DNA of 64,000 nucleotides, taken from Clostridium sp. CX1 (GTDB lineage Bacteria > Bacillota > Clostridia > Clostridiales > Clostridiaceae). The stretch spans positions 204,533 through 268,532 of the forward strand of contig NZ_JAODOO010000006.1 in the NCBI RefSeq assembly GCF_025398335.1, written 5' to 3'. The first letter of the stretch is position 1; every line of letters starts with the position of its first letter. Shown here piece after piece: positions 1 to 8,568 of this stretch. The notes below the pieces were generated by a model. The model was not told the origin of the DNA. It was given only the letters and a program-made list of their open reading frames with translations, and did not search any database. Position numbers and translations under genes: made by a program.

Positions 1-162
1 TGATAGTGGATCTACCTTTGGATCTACCTCATCGATTAGTGTCTTTACGCCTAGACCTCTAGCTCCTATAAACTTTTTTGCCTTATCAATATCTAAGGCT
101 TCAACTTTACAGGTTCTGTCACTTAAGTTAACTCTTAAAACCTTTCCATTATAACCACTCAT
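1..162 (-). CDS. aor: Aldehyde:ferredoxin oxidoreductase, N-terminal part (runs off the left edge)
   Basis: Only the first 54 codons are inside the window. The translation begins [15 protein letters not shown] and continues with ARGLG and [11 protein letters not shown], the typical start of the tungsten-dependent aldehyde:ferredoxin oxidoreductase family. Such enzymes use a tungsten bis-pterin and a [4Fe-4S] cluster to interconvert aldehydes and carboxylic acids with ferredoxin; the cluster and pterin ligands lie outside the window. The ATG is preceded by AGGGGGATT. Upstream lie a sigma-54 promoter, three palindromes and a run of tungsten-cofactor genes on the same strand, all of which fit this identity. 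Family call is firm; whether this is AOR itself or a close paralogue such as GOR/FOR type cannot be decided from 54 residues. Confidence 0.85.
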   Translation of the reverse strand, partial: MSGYNGKVLRVNLSDRTCKVEALDIDKAKKFIGARGLGVKTLIDEVDPKVDPLS

Positions 163-210
163 AAATAATCCCCCTTATTTTAAGAAATAAATTTCTCTAC
201 TCTTATATAT

Positions 211-228
211 AAGCAAATTACATGCCAA
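211..228 (-). promoter_or_regulatory. Sigma-54 (-24/-12) promoter of the aldehyde oxidoreductase gene
   Basis: Read on the minus strand the sequence is TTGGCATG-TAAT-TTGCTT. It matches the YTGGCACG-N4-TTGCW consensus with the invariant GG (225-226) and GC (213-214) exactly 10 bases apart. Transcription would start near position 201, leaving a leader of about 40 bases before the ATG at 162. The gene immediately upstream encodes a sigma-54 activator, so the promoter and its likely activator are adjacent. Confidence 0.85.
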
Positions 229-395
229 TTTCTGAAAATAAAAACCATTTTCATTTTTTATTAAATAATATAGAAAAAATAGGCAACCAACAGTGTATAA
301 ACTGAAAATTACCTATTAATATTAATAATAAATTTTAAATTTTTACCTTACTAGTAGTATAATACCCCTTTTTAAACTACAATTTCCTGAAGTTT

Positions 396-461
396 GTTCC
401 AAAACAGAACAAATTTGTAATTATGACTGTTCCATTTTAGAACTTTGTTCCAAAATGGAAC
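396..461. promoter_or_regulatory. Three upstream activator palindromes (GTTCC-N5-GAAC)
   Basis: Three 15-base inverted repeats occur in 66 bases: GTTCCAAAACAGAAC (396-410), GTTCCATTTTAGAAC (429-443) and GTTCCAAAATGGAAC (447-461). They sit about 195-260 bases upstream of the predicted start from the sigma-54 promoter at 211-228, the normal place for enhancer-type sites. The second and third lie inside the 3' end of the activator gene and encode its last residues. They are most simply the binding sites of the Fis-type helix-turn-helix of that activator. Confidence 0.7.
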
Positions 462-1725
462 AATCTATAGAATAGTTATCAATCTTCCTATATAAGGTGT
501 TTCTTCCTATTCCCAATGCCTTAGCAGCTGCTGTAATACTTCCATTAAACTTGTATAAAACCTTTATTATATGCTCTCTCTGAGCATAATCCAGCTTTAA
601 CTGCTCTGGGTACTCCTCTTGTAAATCTAAATCAATATCTTTACTACTTTTTAGCAGTTCTATCGGTACTGATTCAGTATTTATCATAAGCTCTACCAGA
701 TTCTCCAGTTCTCTGATATTCCCTGGCCAATTATAATGGAGAAAATATTTCATCTGACTATCTCCTATTTTTATAATTCGCTTATTTAGATGCTTTGATA
801 TTTTCTTCATAAAAAACTCCATTAATAAAGGAATGTCATCTTTTCTCTCCCTCAGTGGAGGTAAATGAACTGGTAATACATTTAACCTATAATATAGATC
901 TTTCCTAAAGTTACCTTCTTCAGCCTCACTTTTTAAATCTTTATTAGTGGCGGCTATAATTCTAATATTTACAGGTATTTGTTTTGAGGTTCCAATCCTA
1001 TTTATGACTCCCTCCTCTATAACTCTTAGAAGTTTAGTCTGCATATCAAGAGGCATTTCTCCAATTTCATCTAAAAATAAAGTCCCTTTATCAGCCATTT
1101 CGAACTTACCAGCATATCCACCTTTTTTGGCCCCAGTAAAGGCCCCTTCTTCATACCCAAAAAGTTCTGATTCTATTAAATTTTGTGGTATAGCTCCACA
1201 GTTTACTGCAACAAAAGCCTCGTCCTTTCTATCACTGTGATTATGGATAGATTGTGCAAAAATCTCTTTTCCTGTGCCGCTTTCACCGGTAATAAGTATG
1301 GTAGATTTACTGTCTGAAATCTTTTTACAGTACTTAATAATTTCAATAAGTCTTTTATTCTTTCCAATAACCTTATCGAAAGTATAGATAGCCTTTCCAC
1401 TAACTATCTTATGAGCTTGTCTTCTTTCCTTTTTAGTTTCTAAAAATACGTATACCAGCTTACTAATTGCCTCTTCCTCAATGAATATAGGGTGGATGCT
1501 TAGGTTAAACTGAAGCTTATTCCTCTTAGAGTTCACAAAGACGTCCTTACTATCAAAACCTTTTTTGCTCCTAGTAATACTATCTAAATTTAAGTGATCC
1601 TGAATTAAATCAGCTATATTCATATTTTTCAGTTCATCTTCTTCATATCCGAACAGCTTAGGAGCATACTTGTTAACAGTTTTTATATTTCCTTTTAAGT
1701 CAGAAGTTAGAATACCTATGAGCAA
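421..1725 (-). CDS. Sigma-54-dependent activator with PAS, AAA+ and Fis-type HTH domains
   Basis: This 434-residue protein has a PAS-like sensor region (about 1-98), a sigma-54 interaction AAA+ domain with Walker A GESGTGKE (147-154) and the diagnostic GAFTGA loop (194-199), and a Fis-type HTH near the C-terminus (NGSITAAAKALGIGRNTLY). There is no receiver domain, so it probably senses a ligand or redox state directly. The start codon is TTG at 1725, placed about 9 bases after AGGAGGTTAG. It follows moaA in the same direction and precedes the aldehyde oxidoreductase gene, which carries a sigma-54 promoter and three palindromes. The inferred role is activation of that oxidoreductase; the signal is unknown. 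Confidence 0.9.
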   Translation of the reverse strand: MLIGILTSDLKGNIKTVNKYAPKLFGYEEDELKNMNIADLIQDHLNLDSITRSKKGFDSKDVFVNSKRNKLQFNLSIHPIFIEEEAISKLVYVFLETKKERRQAHKIVSGKAIYTFDKVIGKNKRLIEIIKYCKKISDSKSTILITGESGTGKEIFAQSIHNHSDRKDEAFVAVNCGAIPQNLIESELFGYEEGAFTGAKKGGYAGKFEMADKGTLFLDEIGEMPLDMQTKLLRVIEEGVINRIGTSKQIPVNIRIIAATNKDLKSEAEEGNFRKDLYYRLNVLPVHLPPLRERKDDIPLLMEFFMKKISKHLNKRIIKIGDSQMKYFLHYNWPGNIRELENLVELMINTESVPIELLKSSKDIDLDLQEEYPEQLKLDYAQREHIIKVLYKFNGSITAAAKALGIGRNTLYRKIDNYSIDCSILEQSSKMEQS

Positions 1726-1788
1726 AATTATCTAACCTCCTTTTTTATATAGTTCAGAATAAACCTTAGTTTTCATGCTTATCTACTA

Positions 1789-2748
1789 TTATCCACCTAT
1801 CTGGTACATAGCTCTTTCACTTCCACTTTTCTTATCACATTCTAAGTTATGTTGTGAAGGCTTTGAATATATGGACTCTTTTAGAACTGAAGTTAATAAA
1901 ACTTCGTTGTCTAAGAAACTCTTTAAACTTAATTCCTTAGCTGAGTGAAGACATGGTTTAATGGTAGCTGCAGAAGTTAACCTTATTCTATTGCACTGAC
2001 TGCAAAACTTACAGCTAAGTGGACTTATAAATCCTACCTTTCCCTTTGCTTCCTTCAGCTTATAAAGTGACGCCGTACTTACCTTATTGCTTTCTAAAGG
2101 TATAAGTTCAGGAAACTTAGCTAAAACCTCTCCAGAAGACATAAAGCCGTCCTCATAAAGCTTCTCTCCCTGACCTATAGGCATAAGTTCAATAAATCTA
2201 ACCTCCACTGGCAGCTCCCTTGTAAGATTAATAAAATCTGATATTTCATCATCATTTGTTCCTTTTATAAGAACTGTATTAATTTTTACTGGTGTTAAGC
2301 CTATAGATATGCATTTTTGTATAGCTCTTAACACCTTGTTTATATCTCCACCTCTAGTTATTGCTGTATATTTATCTTCTTTTAGGGTGTCCAAACTTAT
2401 GTTAACCCTGGTAAGCCCTGCTTCCTTTAAATCTTCCGCTATATCCTCTAAGAGTATTCCATTAGTAGTTATAGCTATGTCCTCAATTCCAGGTATCTTT
2501 GAAGTCTCTTTAATTAACCAACCTATATTTCTTAGTATTAGAGGTTCTCCTCCTGTGTATCTTATCTTTTTTATGCCAAGAATGGAGGCTGCCTTTACAA
2601 TTTTTAATATTTCTTCAAATCTTAGTATATCCTCGTGAGCTTTTTTATCTATTCCCTCCTCAGGCATACAATATACACATCTTAAATTGCATCTATCTGT
2701 AAGGGAAATTCTAAGATAATCTATACTTCTTCCATAACCGTCAATCAT
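1789..2748 (-). CDS. moaA: GTP 3',8-cyclase MoaA (molybdopterin/tungstopterin synthesis)
   Basis: This is a radical SAM enzyme that with MoaC converts GTP to cyclic pyranopterin monophosphate, the first step of pterin cofactor synthesis. The N-terminal cluster motif is C20-x3-C24-x2-C27 ([14 protein letters not shown]). The second cluster motif ([11 protein letters not shown], then a later Cys) and the family's terminal double glycine (MYQIGG) are both present, and the 319-residue length is normal. A ribosome site AGGAGGC precedes the ATG. It lies 17 bases after the moeA/PBP fusion gene, so it belongs to the same operon. moaC, moaE, moaD and mogA are not in the window. Confidence 0.95.
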   Translation of the reverse strand: MIDGYGRSIDYLRISLTDRCNLRCVYCMPEEGIDKKAHEDILRFEEILKIVKAASILGIKKIRYTGGEPLILRNIGWLIKETSKIPGIEDIAITTNGILLEDIAEDLKEAGLTRVNISLDTLKEDKYTAITRGGDINKVLRAIQKCISIGLTPVKINTVLIKGTNDDEISDFINLTRELPVEVRFIELMPIGQGEKLYEDGFMSSGEVLAKFPELIPLESNKVSTASLYKLKEAKGKVGFISPLSCKFCSQCNRIRLTSAATIKPCLHSAKELSLKSFLDNEVLLTSVLKESIYSKPSQHNLECDKKSGSERAMYQIGG

Positions 2749-2765
2749 TTATTAGCCTCCTTTAA

Positions 2766-4670
2766 TTATATTACAGTTCCTATATCAGAATAATCATACC
2801 CTCCAAGTTTATCTATTTCCTTTAAGAACTCTTCACTTTTAATAACCTGTAGAAGTTCTTTTATAATATCTAACTCCAAATACTCCTCAGGAATAGCCAA
2901 ATCATATTCTTCATTACAAATAGGAATAAAATCTAAATTCATCAATTTAGCTGCTGAATAAACTCCAAGACCACAATCTGCATCTCCACTAGCTACAGCT
3001 GCAGCTACTGAAAGGTGGGTAAATTCTTCTCTCTCATAACCCTGTATTTCCTCTTCTTTGATATTCAACTTTTTTAGATTGTAATCAAAGAGCAACCTTG
3101 TACCTGCACCTCTTTGTCTATTGACAAATTTCAATTTTTTCTTAACTATATCCTCCATAGAACTTATACCTAGAGGATTACCTTTTTGCACCATAAGCCC
3201 CTGTATTCTCTTTACACATTTTATAAGTTTAATGTTTTTGTTAGACAGGTATTTTTTAATATAAGAGATATTATATTCCCCTGTTTCCATATCTAATAGA
3301 TGGATAGGTGCCAAGTGGGTCTCTCCCTTTATTAATGACATTATTCCTCCCATGCTTCCTACATGAGCTGAAGATAAGAAATAACCTTTTTCTCTAACAT
3401 GAATTAAATCTGCTAGTACATCTATTATTGGGTCATGACTTCCTATGCACACTATTGTATTCTTTATGTCATCCTTATCTTTTAGCAGCTTTACATCTAT
3501 TTTCTCTCCCGCCTCAATACCTTCTATGCTTTGGTCAACCTCTAGTATACCATCAGCTCTTACTAATGACATAGTAGCCCCTGCACCTCTACTTAAAGGT
3601 GTTGCTATAAGCTTATCTCCTACATAACCTAGTTTCATTCTTACAAATTCATGGTATTTTAAAGATGACATAACTCTTCTTGATAAAATTGCCTTTTCCA
3701 CTTTTAATGGTTTTTGTCCTAAGGCAATATACTTCTCAACAAGATTTTTTACTATATTCTCCATAACAAAGTAGGCAGAAACAGGATATCCTGGTATGCC
3801 AATTACAGGTTTTTGTTGTACTTGTCCCATTATTACTGGCTTTCCCGGCTTTATAGCCACTCCATGAATAAACACTTGTCCAACCTCATTGATAACCTCA
3901 GAAGTAAAGTCTTCTCTTCCAGCAGATGAACCTGCGTTTATCAGTACTATATCACATTCTTCTACTGCTGTTAATACAGTATTTTTTATCAAATTATAAT
4001 CGTCTTTAACTATCGGATACCTTTTAGCCTTTCCTCCAAAGTCCTCAACCTGTGCAGCAAACACTCTTGAGTTAAAATCTATTATATCTCCAATCTTCAA
4101 TTCACTTCCTGGATCTACCAGTTCCGTCCCTGTTGGAATAATTCCTACCACCGGCTTTTTGTATACTTTAACTTTATTTACTCCTCCAGCAAGCATTGCC
4201 CCTATATCTACAGGACGAATCTTATGATTGGATGGAATTATCAAGCTATTTTGTACTATATCCTCTCCTAAAGGCCTTATATTTTGCCATGAAACTGCAC
4301 TTTTATATATCTTAACACTTTTATCACCGGTTCTAATCAAGTCTTCTACCATGATTACACAATCATATTCTTTAGGTATAGGATCTCCTGTATCCACCAC
4401 AATATAGTCTTTATCCTCTTTAAGTTCAATATGATGCTTTTCAGAAGCACCTATAGTACTTTCTGCTTTTAGTGCTATACCATCCATAGCAGAACAATTG
4501 TAAAAAGGCGAAGATATTAAGGAATATATCGGTTCGCAAGTAACCCTTCCATTACAGTCTTCTGTGTTTAGTTCTTCAAATTCCTTTTTTATATTTAATT
4601 TTTCAAAATAAGTACTTATTGCATCCTTAAGCTCATAATTTGAAAGATAAATATTTTGCCCCATGTCCAT
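2766..4670 (-). CDS. MoeA-like molybdopterin molybdenumtransferase fused to a periplasmic-binding-protein-like domain
   Basis: The 634-residue product has two parts. Residues 1 to about 405 are a MoeA metal-insertion protein, with the INAGSSAGREDFT pterin/metal site and the HGVAIKPGKP and GIPGYPVSAYF motifs. Residues about 410-634 form a PBP-like module (SHDPIIDVLADL, RQRGAGTRLLFD, GDADCGLGVYSAA), also annotated in databases as a LysR-substrate-binding-like domain. The fusion is a recognised architecture in anaerobes. In the cytoplasm the binding domain could sense or present oxyanion (molybdate or tungstate) to the MoeA part; that role is inference. It sits between a stand-alone moeA and moaA, same direction, in a tungsten-enzyme locus. 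Confidence 0.88.
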   Translation of the reverse strand: MDMGQNIYLSNYELKDAISTYFEKLNIKKEFEELNTEDCNGRVTCEPIYSLISSPFYNCSAMDGIALKAESTIGASEKHHIELKEDKDYIVVDTGDPIPKEYDCVIMVEDLIRTGDKSVKIYKSAVSWQNIRPLGEDIVQNSLIIPSNHKIRPVDIGAMLAGGVNKVKVYKKPVVGIIPTGTELVDPGSELKIGDIIDFNSRVFAAQVEDFGGKAKRYPIVKDDYNLIKNTVLTAVEECDIVLINAGSSAGREDFTSEVINEVGQVFIHGVAIKPGKPVIMGQVQQKPVIGIPGYPVSAYFVMENIVKNLVEKYIALGQKPLKVEKAILSRRVMSSLKYHEFVRMKLGYVGDKLIATPLSRGAGATMSLVRADGILEVDQSIEGIEAGEKIDVKLLKDKDDIKNTIVCIGSHDPIIDVLADLIHVREKGYFLSSAHVGSMGGIMSLIKGETHLAPIHLLDMETGEYNISYIKKYLSNKNIKLIKCVKRIQGLMVQKGNPLGISSMEDIVKKKLKFVNRQRGAGTRLLFDYNLKKLNIKEEEIQGYEREEFTHLSVAAAVASGDADCGLGVYSAAKLMNLDFIPICNEEYDLAIPEEYLELDIIKELLQVIKSEEFLKEIDKLGGYDYSDIGTVI

Positions 4671-4738
4671 TCCCCCTAGAGTTCAATATAATATAAATAT
4701 AATAATTAAATTTTTTATAAGTTCTTCAATTGAAATTT

Positions 4739-5968
4739 TTAAAAGAATTTATAAACTGCGACCTGCTCTCCCTCTCTTAAGCCTTCTAAATTTTTCTCTA
4801 TCTTTATATATCCATAGGCTTTAGAAAAACCTGTTATAAGCCCTGACTTTGAAAAGATTGGTTCTGCTAAAAGACCACCCTCTTCTTCCCTTACAATAAC
4901 TGGAAGATATTCTTCTCTGCCCTTGGATTTATGGTAGTTTACTCCAAAGCTACAGTTAACAGGATATTGTTTCTCATCGCTATTAATAATTTTATCTATA
5001 AGAGCTTTAACGATAATCTCATAAACTATAGAACAGGATAAAGGATGACCTGGAAGGCCAAAGACAGCTTTCCCATTTACCTTACCTAGAATGGTAGGCT
5101 TTCCTGGTTTTATAGAAATGCCATGAACTAAAATTTCAGCATCATTAAAGGACTGTATAACTTTCATTGTTTGATCTTTAGTCCCTACAGAGCTTCCCCC
5201 AGATACTAATACTATGTCGCACTCTTCTATTGCTGCTGTCATAGTATTTTGTAATTGATGATAATTATCTCTAACTACACCGTAATTTATAGGCTTACAG
5301 CCATCTCTAAGTATAGATGAATATAAAATATAGGTATTTATATCCCTAACTTGTCCTTTCTTTGGAATTTCTTCTACTCCTACGATTTCATCACCAGTAG
5401 AAATAACTCCAATCTTAGGCTTTTTAAAAACAGAGACTTTACTAAAACCTAAACTTGATAATACACCTAGTTCATAGGCTCTTAATCTTGATCCTTTGTT
5501 AATTACAACTTCCCCAGCAGCTATATCTTCTCCAACTTGCACCACCTTTTCTCCATTTGCAGAAGGTTTATTTATAAGTATAGTATCTTCATCAAGCTTC
5601 TCGGTGTATTCAATCATAACTACTGAATCGGAACCCTCTGGTATCATTCCTCCCGTTGGCACATAGATGCATTGCTCTTGTGAATCAAGCTGAACCTTAG
5701 GTTCTTGTCCCATTAAAACTTCCCCTTTTAGAGTAAGTATAGAGGGCATAGATTCACTAGCTCCAGCAACTGCCTTGGAATTTACTGCATATCCGTCTAC
5801 AGTAGACCTTCTAAAGTTAGGGACATCTGTTTTTGAAATAATACTTTCCCCTACTATTCTTCCATATGCTTCTTCTAAACTTACTTCTTCCATACCAAGA
5901 CTGTAATTAAAACTTTTTTCTAAAATTTCTTTCACTTGCTCAACAGACATAACTTTAAATAGTTCCAT
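4739..5968 (-). CDS. moeA: Molybdopterin molybdenum/tungstentransferase MoeA
   Basis: This protein inserts the metal oxyanion into adenylylated pterin. Recognisable motifs are the GGMIPEGSDSVVMIE region, VSGGSSVGTKDQT at the active site, and HGISIKPGKPTILG with GLPGHPLSCS near the C-terminus. A longer reading frame starts at a TTG at 5992, but the ATG at 5968 is better because AGGTGG stands six bases before it and the protein then starts MELFKVMSVEQ; this gives 409 residues. It is the second MoeA-type protein of the operon. Paired MoeA paralogues are known in tungsten-using anaerobes and may divide the work between Mo and W. Confidence 0.93.
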   Translation of the reverse strand: MELFKVMSVEQVKEILEKSFNYSLGMEEVSLEEAYGRIVGESIISKTDVPNFRRSTVDGYAVNSKAVAGASESMPSILTLKGEVLMGQEPKVQLDSQEQCIYVPTGGMIPEGSDSVVMIEYTEKLDEDTILINKPSANGEKVVQVGEDIAAGEVVINKGSRLRAYELGVLSSLGFSKVSVFKKPKIGVISTGDEIVGVEEIPKKGQVRDINTYILYSSILRDGCKPINYGVVRDNYHQLQNTMTAAIEECDIVLVSGGSSVGTKDQTMKVIQSFNDAEILVHGISIKPGKPTILGKVNGKAVFGLPGHPLSCSIVYEIIVKALIDKIINSDEKQYPVNCSFGVNYHKSKGREEYLPVIVREEEGGLLAEPIFSKSGLITGFSKAYGYIKIEKNLEGLREGEQVAVYKFF

Positions 5969-5990
5969 ACTAGCACCACCTATTTTTGAC

Positions 5991-6022
5991 AATTGGGAAT
6001 GAACTATTGTCCATTCCCAATT
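5991..6022. other. Perfect intercistronic hairpin between tupA and moeA
   Basis: The arms AATTGGGAATG (5991-6001) and CATTCCCAATT (6012-6022) are perfect over 11 bases with a 10-base loop. On the coding (minus) strand no run of T follows, so it is not a clear terminator for tupA. It may stabilise the tupA end of the mRNA or partly attenuate the downstream genes, which would fit a binding protein being needed in excess. Confidence 0.6.
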
Positions 6023-6036
6023 TTTATTTTAGAATA

Positions 6037-6888
6037 TTATTTTTTTGCATTAGGTATAAATAATGATTGACCATATTTATCTTTACCAAACTCTGCTATA
6101 ATCTTTTGAGTACTATCTGAAATAATCCAGTTAATGAACTCATCAGCCTCTTTTTCCTTTATTTTATGCTTTTCTGGATTTAACTTTATAACTCCATACT
6201 GATTGTAAAGCTTATCATTTTTTTCAGTTACTATTACCAAATCTAACTTATCCTTCATAGATAGATATGTAGCTCTATCTGTAAGAGTATATGCATTCAT
6301 TTCCTTGGCCATTTGAAGCACAGCACCCATGCCTTTACCAGCAGAAACATAGAAGTCTCCCTTTGGAGTTATTCCAGCAGCCTTCCATAAATCTTTTTCT
6401 TTTGTATGGGTACCTGATTCATCTCCTCTGGATATAAACTTTGCTCCACTTTCACTTATAAGCTTTAATGCTTTAACAGCATCTGCTGAAGCATTATCTT
6501 TGATCTTCGCTGGATCATCCTTAGGTCCTACTATTATAAAATCGTTATACATAACATCATATCTTTTTACACCAAAGCCATCCTTTATGAATTGTTCTTC
6601 CTTTGCCTTTGCATGAACAAGTAAGCAATCTGCATCTCCTTTTTCTCCAAGCTTCATAGCTTCACCTGTACCCTTGGCAACAACCTTAACTTTTATCCCC
6701 TTCTCTTTTTCAAATATAGGCAGTAAATAATCCAACAAACCTGAATCCTGCGTACTAGTAGTAGTAGCTAAAATAATAGACTTGTCTTCTTTTTTTTCTG
6801 TGTCCGTTGTTGTTGCTGCTTGTTTAGAGCATGCTGTAGTAGAAAATAAAAGCAATGCACTTAAAGCAGTCAATAAAATCTTTTTCAT
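6037..6888 (-). CDS. tupA: Tungstate-binding lipoprotein TupA-like
   Basis: This is the solute-binding subunit of a tungstate ABC importer. The signal peptide ends in a lipobox (FSTTAC, Cys20), so the mature protein would be lipid-anchored outside the membrane. The mature N-terminus carries the oxyanion-binding ATTTSTQDSGL motif; KGTGEAMKLGEKGDAD, SRGDESGTHTKEKDLW and TDRATYLS are also typical of TupA/PBP-like 2 proteins. It heads the cofactor operon, consistent with W supply to the aldehyde oxidoreductase. The permease and ATPase subunits (tupB, tupC) are not adjacent. Discrimination of tungstate from molybdate rests on family resemblance only. Confidence 0.9.
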   Translation of the reverse strand: MKKILLTALSALLLFSTTACSKQAATTTDTEKKEDKSIILATTTSTQDSGLLDYLLPIFEKEKGIKVKVVAKGTGEAMKLGEKGDADCLLVHAKAKEEQFIKDGFGVKRYDVMYNDFIIVGPKDDPAKIKDNASADAVKALKLISESGAKFISRGDESGTHTKEKDLWKAAGITPKGDFYVSAGKGMGAVLQMAKEMNAYTLTDRATYLSMKDKLDLVIVTEKNDKLYNQYGVIKLNPEKHKIKEKEADEFINWIISDSTQKIIAEFGKDKYGQSLFIPNAKK

Positions 6889-6920
6889 TAGATTTCTCCC
6901 CCTCTTACTAATATAATTCT

Positions 6921-6949
6921 ATAATATTCCAAATTCCTCTGTAATTCAA
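6921..6949 (-). promoter_or_regulatory. Sigma-A type promoter of the tupA-moeA-moaA operon
   Basis: On the minus strand there is TTGAAT (6944-6949), a 17-base spacer, and TATTAT (6921-6926), about 33 bases before the tupA ATG, which also has a GGGGGAG ribosome site. The divergent 313-base gap to the alcohol dehydrogenase gene shows no recognisable molybdenum/tungsten-cofactor riboswitch. Confidence 0.6.
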
Positions 6950-7106
6950 TATAAATTTTGTTACTTTTTTACCAAGTTTGAATTTACATGCAATTTAGAA
7001 TACCAATGTTTCTTTAAATTAGATCAGCCAAATCTGCACTATTTTTGCACTGACCAGTCAGAATAATGAGAATATTTTAACAATTTGTAAACTTTTTCAA
7101 TATATA

Positions 7107-7135
7107 TTCATTAATTCCAAAAACTGCTATATAAT
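7107..7135 (+). promoter_or_regulatory. Probable promoter of the alcohol dehydrogenase gene
   Basis: A perfect TATAAT (7130-7135) lies 67 bases before the ATG; 17 bases upstream is only a weak -35 (TTCATT). A possible alternative is a sigma-54-like element near 7033-7050 (CTGCACT-ATTT-TTGCA), but its -24 GG is broken, so the sigma-A reading is preferred. Confidence 0.4.
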
Positions 7136-7201
7136 ATAGCTGTGTGTGACATTAAATTTTAAATGACATAACACAATTTATAAATAAGGGGGAATATCGA
7201 A

Positions 7202-8368
7202 ATGTCAAGATTTACATTACCAAGAGATATTTATTTTGGTGAAAATGCTTTAGAGGAACTTAAAAACCTTAAAGGTAAGAAAGCCGTAGTAGTTGTTGGT
7301 GGGGGATCAATGAAAAAATTCGGCTTTCTTGAAAAAGTAGAAAGTTATTTAAAAGAAGCAGGAATGGAAGTTAAGTTATTAGAAGGTGTTGAACCAGATC
7401 CATCTGTTGAAACAGTTATGAAAGGTGCTCAATTGATGAGAGACTTCGAACCAGATTGGATAGTTGCTATGGGCGGAGGCTCACCAATAGACGCTGCTAA
7501 AGCTATGTGGATATTCTATGAATACCCAGACTTTACTTTTGAACAAGCTGTAGTTCCTTTTGGATTACCAGAATTAAGACAAAAAGCTAAATTCGTAGCT
7601 ATATCATCTACAAGTGGAACTGGTACTGAAGTTACTGCTTTCTCAGTAATTACTGATTATAAAGCTAAAATAAAATATCCTTTAGCTGATTTTAATATAA
7701 CTCCTGACGTAGCTATAGTAGATCCAGCATTAGCTCAAACAATGCCACCTAAATTAGTTTCTTATACAGGAATGGATGCTATAACTCATGCTATTGAGGC
7801 TTATGTAGCAACTGCAAGATCAAGTTACTCTGATCCACTTGCAATAAAAGCAGTAGTTATGATAAAAGATTACTTAGTAAGATCTTATAATGGAGATGTA
7901 GAAGCAAGAGCTGAAATGCATGATGCTCAATGCCTAGCTGGAATGGCATTCTCAAATGCTTTACTTGGAATAGTTCATAGTATGGCACATAAAACTGGTG
8001 CTGTATTCCATATTCCACACGGATGTGCTAATGCTATATACCTTCCATATGTAATTCAATTTAACAGAAAGACTTCTGAAGCTAGATTTGCTGATATAGC
8101 TAGAGCTGTAGGATTACCTGGAAGCACTAATGCTATGTTAACAGATTCATTAATAGAAATGATTAGAGATTTAAATAAAGCTATGAATATTCCTCTAACA
8201 TTAAAAGACTATGGCATTACTGAAGAAGACTTTAATGCAAACTTAGACTCTATCTCTAAAAATGCTCTTACAGATGCATGTACTGGATCAAATCCAAGAC
8301 CAGTAGATTTTGAGCAAATGAAGAAAGTATTCCAATGCACATTTACAGGTAAGGACGTTAACTTCTAA
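7202..8368 (+). CDS. Iron-containing alcohol dehydrogenase
   Basis: This 388-residue group III (Fe-ADH) enzyme reduces aldehydes such as acetaldehyde or butyraldehyde to alcohols with NAD(P)H. It has the nucleotide-binding GGGSPIDAAK motif, the SSTSGTGTEVTAF stretch, and metal ligands in DAITHAIEAY and HSMAHKTGAVFHIPHG with the downstream His. The starting sequence MSRFTLPRDIYFG resembles the alcohol dehydrogenases of solventogenic and acetogenic clostridia. Codon choice is unusually regular (GCT, AGA, GGA), suggesting high expression. It is divergent from the tungsten-cofactor operon that ends in the aldehyde oxidoreductase, so the two could together turn acids into alcohols. Confidence 0.93.
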   Translation: MSRFTLPRDIYFGENALEELKNLKGKKAVVVVGGGSMKKFGFLEKVESYLKEAGMEVKLLEGVEPDPSVETVMKGAQLMRDFEPDWIVAMGGGSPIDAAKAMWIFYEYPDFTFEQAVVPFGLPELRQKAKFVAISSTSGTGTEVTAFSVITDYKAKIKYPLADFNITPDVAIVDPALAQTMPPKLVSYTGMDAITHAIEAYVATARSSYSDPLAIKAVVMIKDYLVRSYNGDVEARAEMHDAQCLAGMAFSNALLGIVHSMAHKTGAVFHIPHGCANAIYLPYVIQFNRKTSEARFADIARAVGLPGSTNAMLTDSLIEMIRDLNKAMNIPLTLKDYGITEEDFNANLDSISKNALTDACTGSNPRPVDFEQMKKVFQCTFTGKDVNF

Positions 8369-8401
8369 GAGATAGCTCTATAAAAATAAAGTGAATAAAC
8401 G

Positions 8402-8455
8402 GGCATATGAAACTTATAATTCTTTAATTATAAATTCCATATGCCTTTTATTTTA
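8402..8455 (+). terminator. Rho-independent terminator after the alcohol dehydrogenase gene
   Basis: GGCATATG (8402-8409) pairs with CATATGCC (8438-8445), the inner AT-rich bases also pair, and TTTTATTTT follows. It lies 33 bases after the stop codon. Confidence 0.85.
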
Positions 8456-8568
8456 GCAGCATAGTTATATATCATGCTACAGCAATCTTATTAGATTTCT
8501 TCTACTGTAATTCGCTTAATTATACAACTATTCTTAGTTGCAATTTAAAAAGCATTTATCCCTTAACT

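Noticed and set aside
7031..7052. Sigma-54 promoter before the alcohol dehydrogenase gene
   Set aside because: The -24 GG is TG and no GTTCC-type activator palindromes are near; a TATAAT with correct position is present instead.
6889..7201. Molybdenum/tungsten-cofactor riboswitch before tupA
   Set aside because: The divergent gap lacks the conserved multi-stem core; only ordinary promoter elements are visible.
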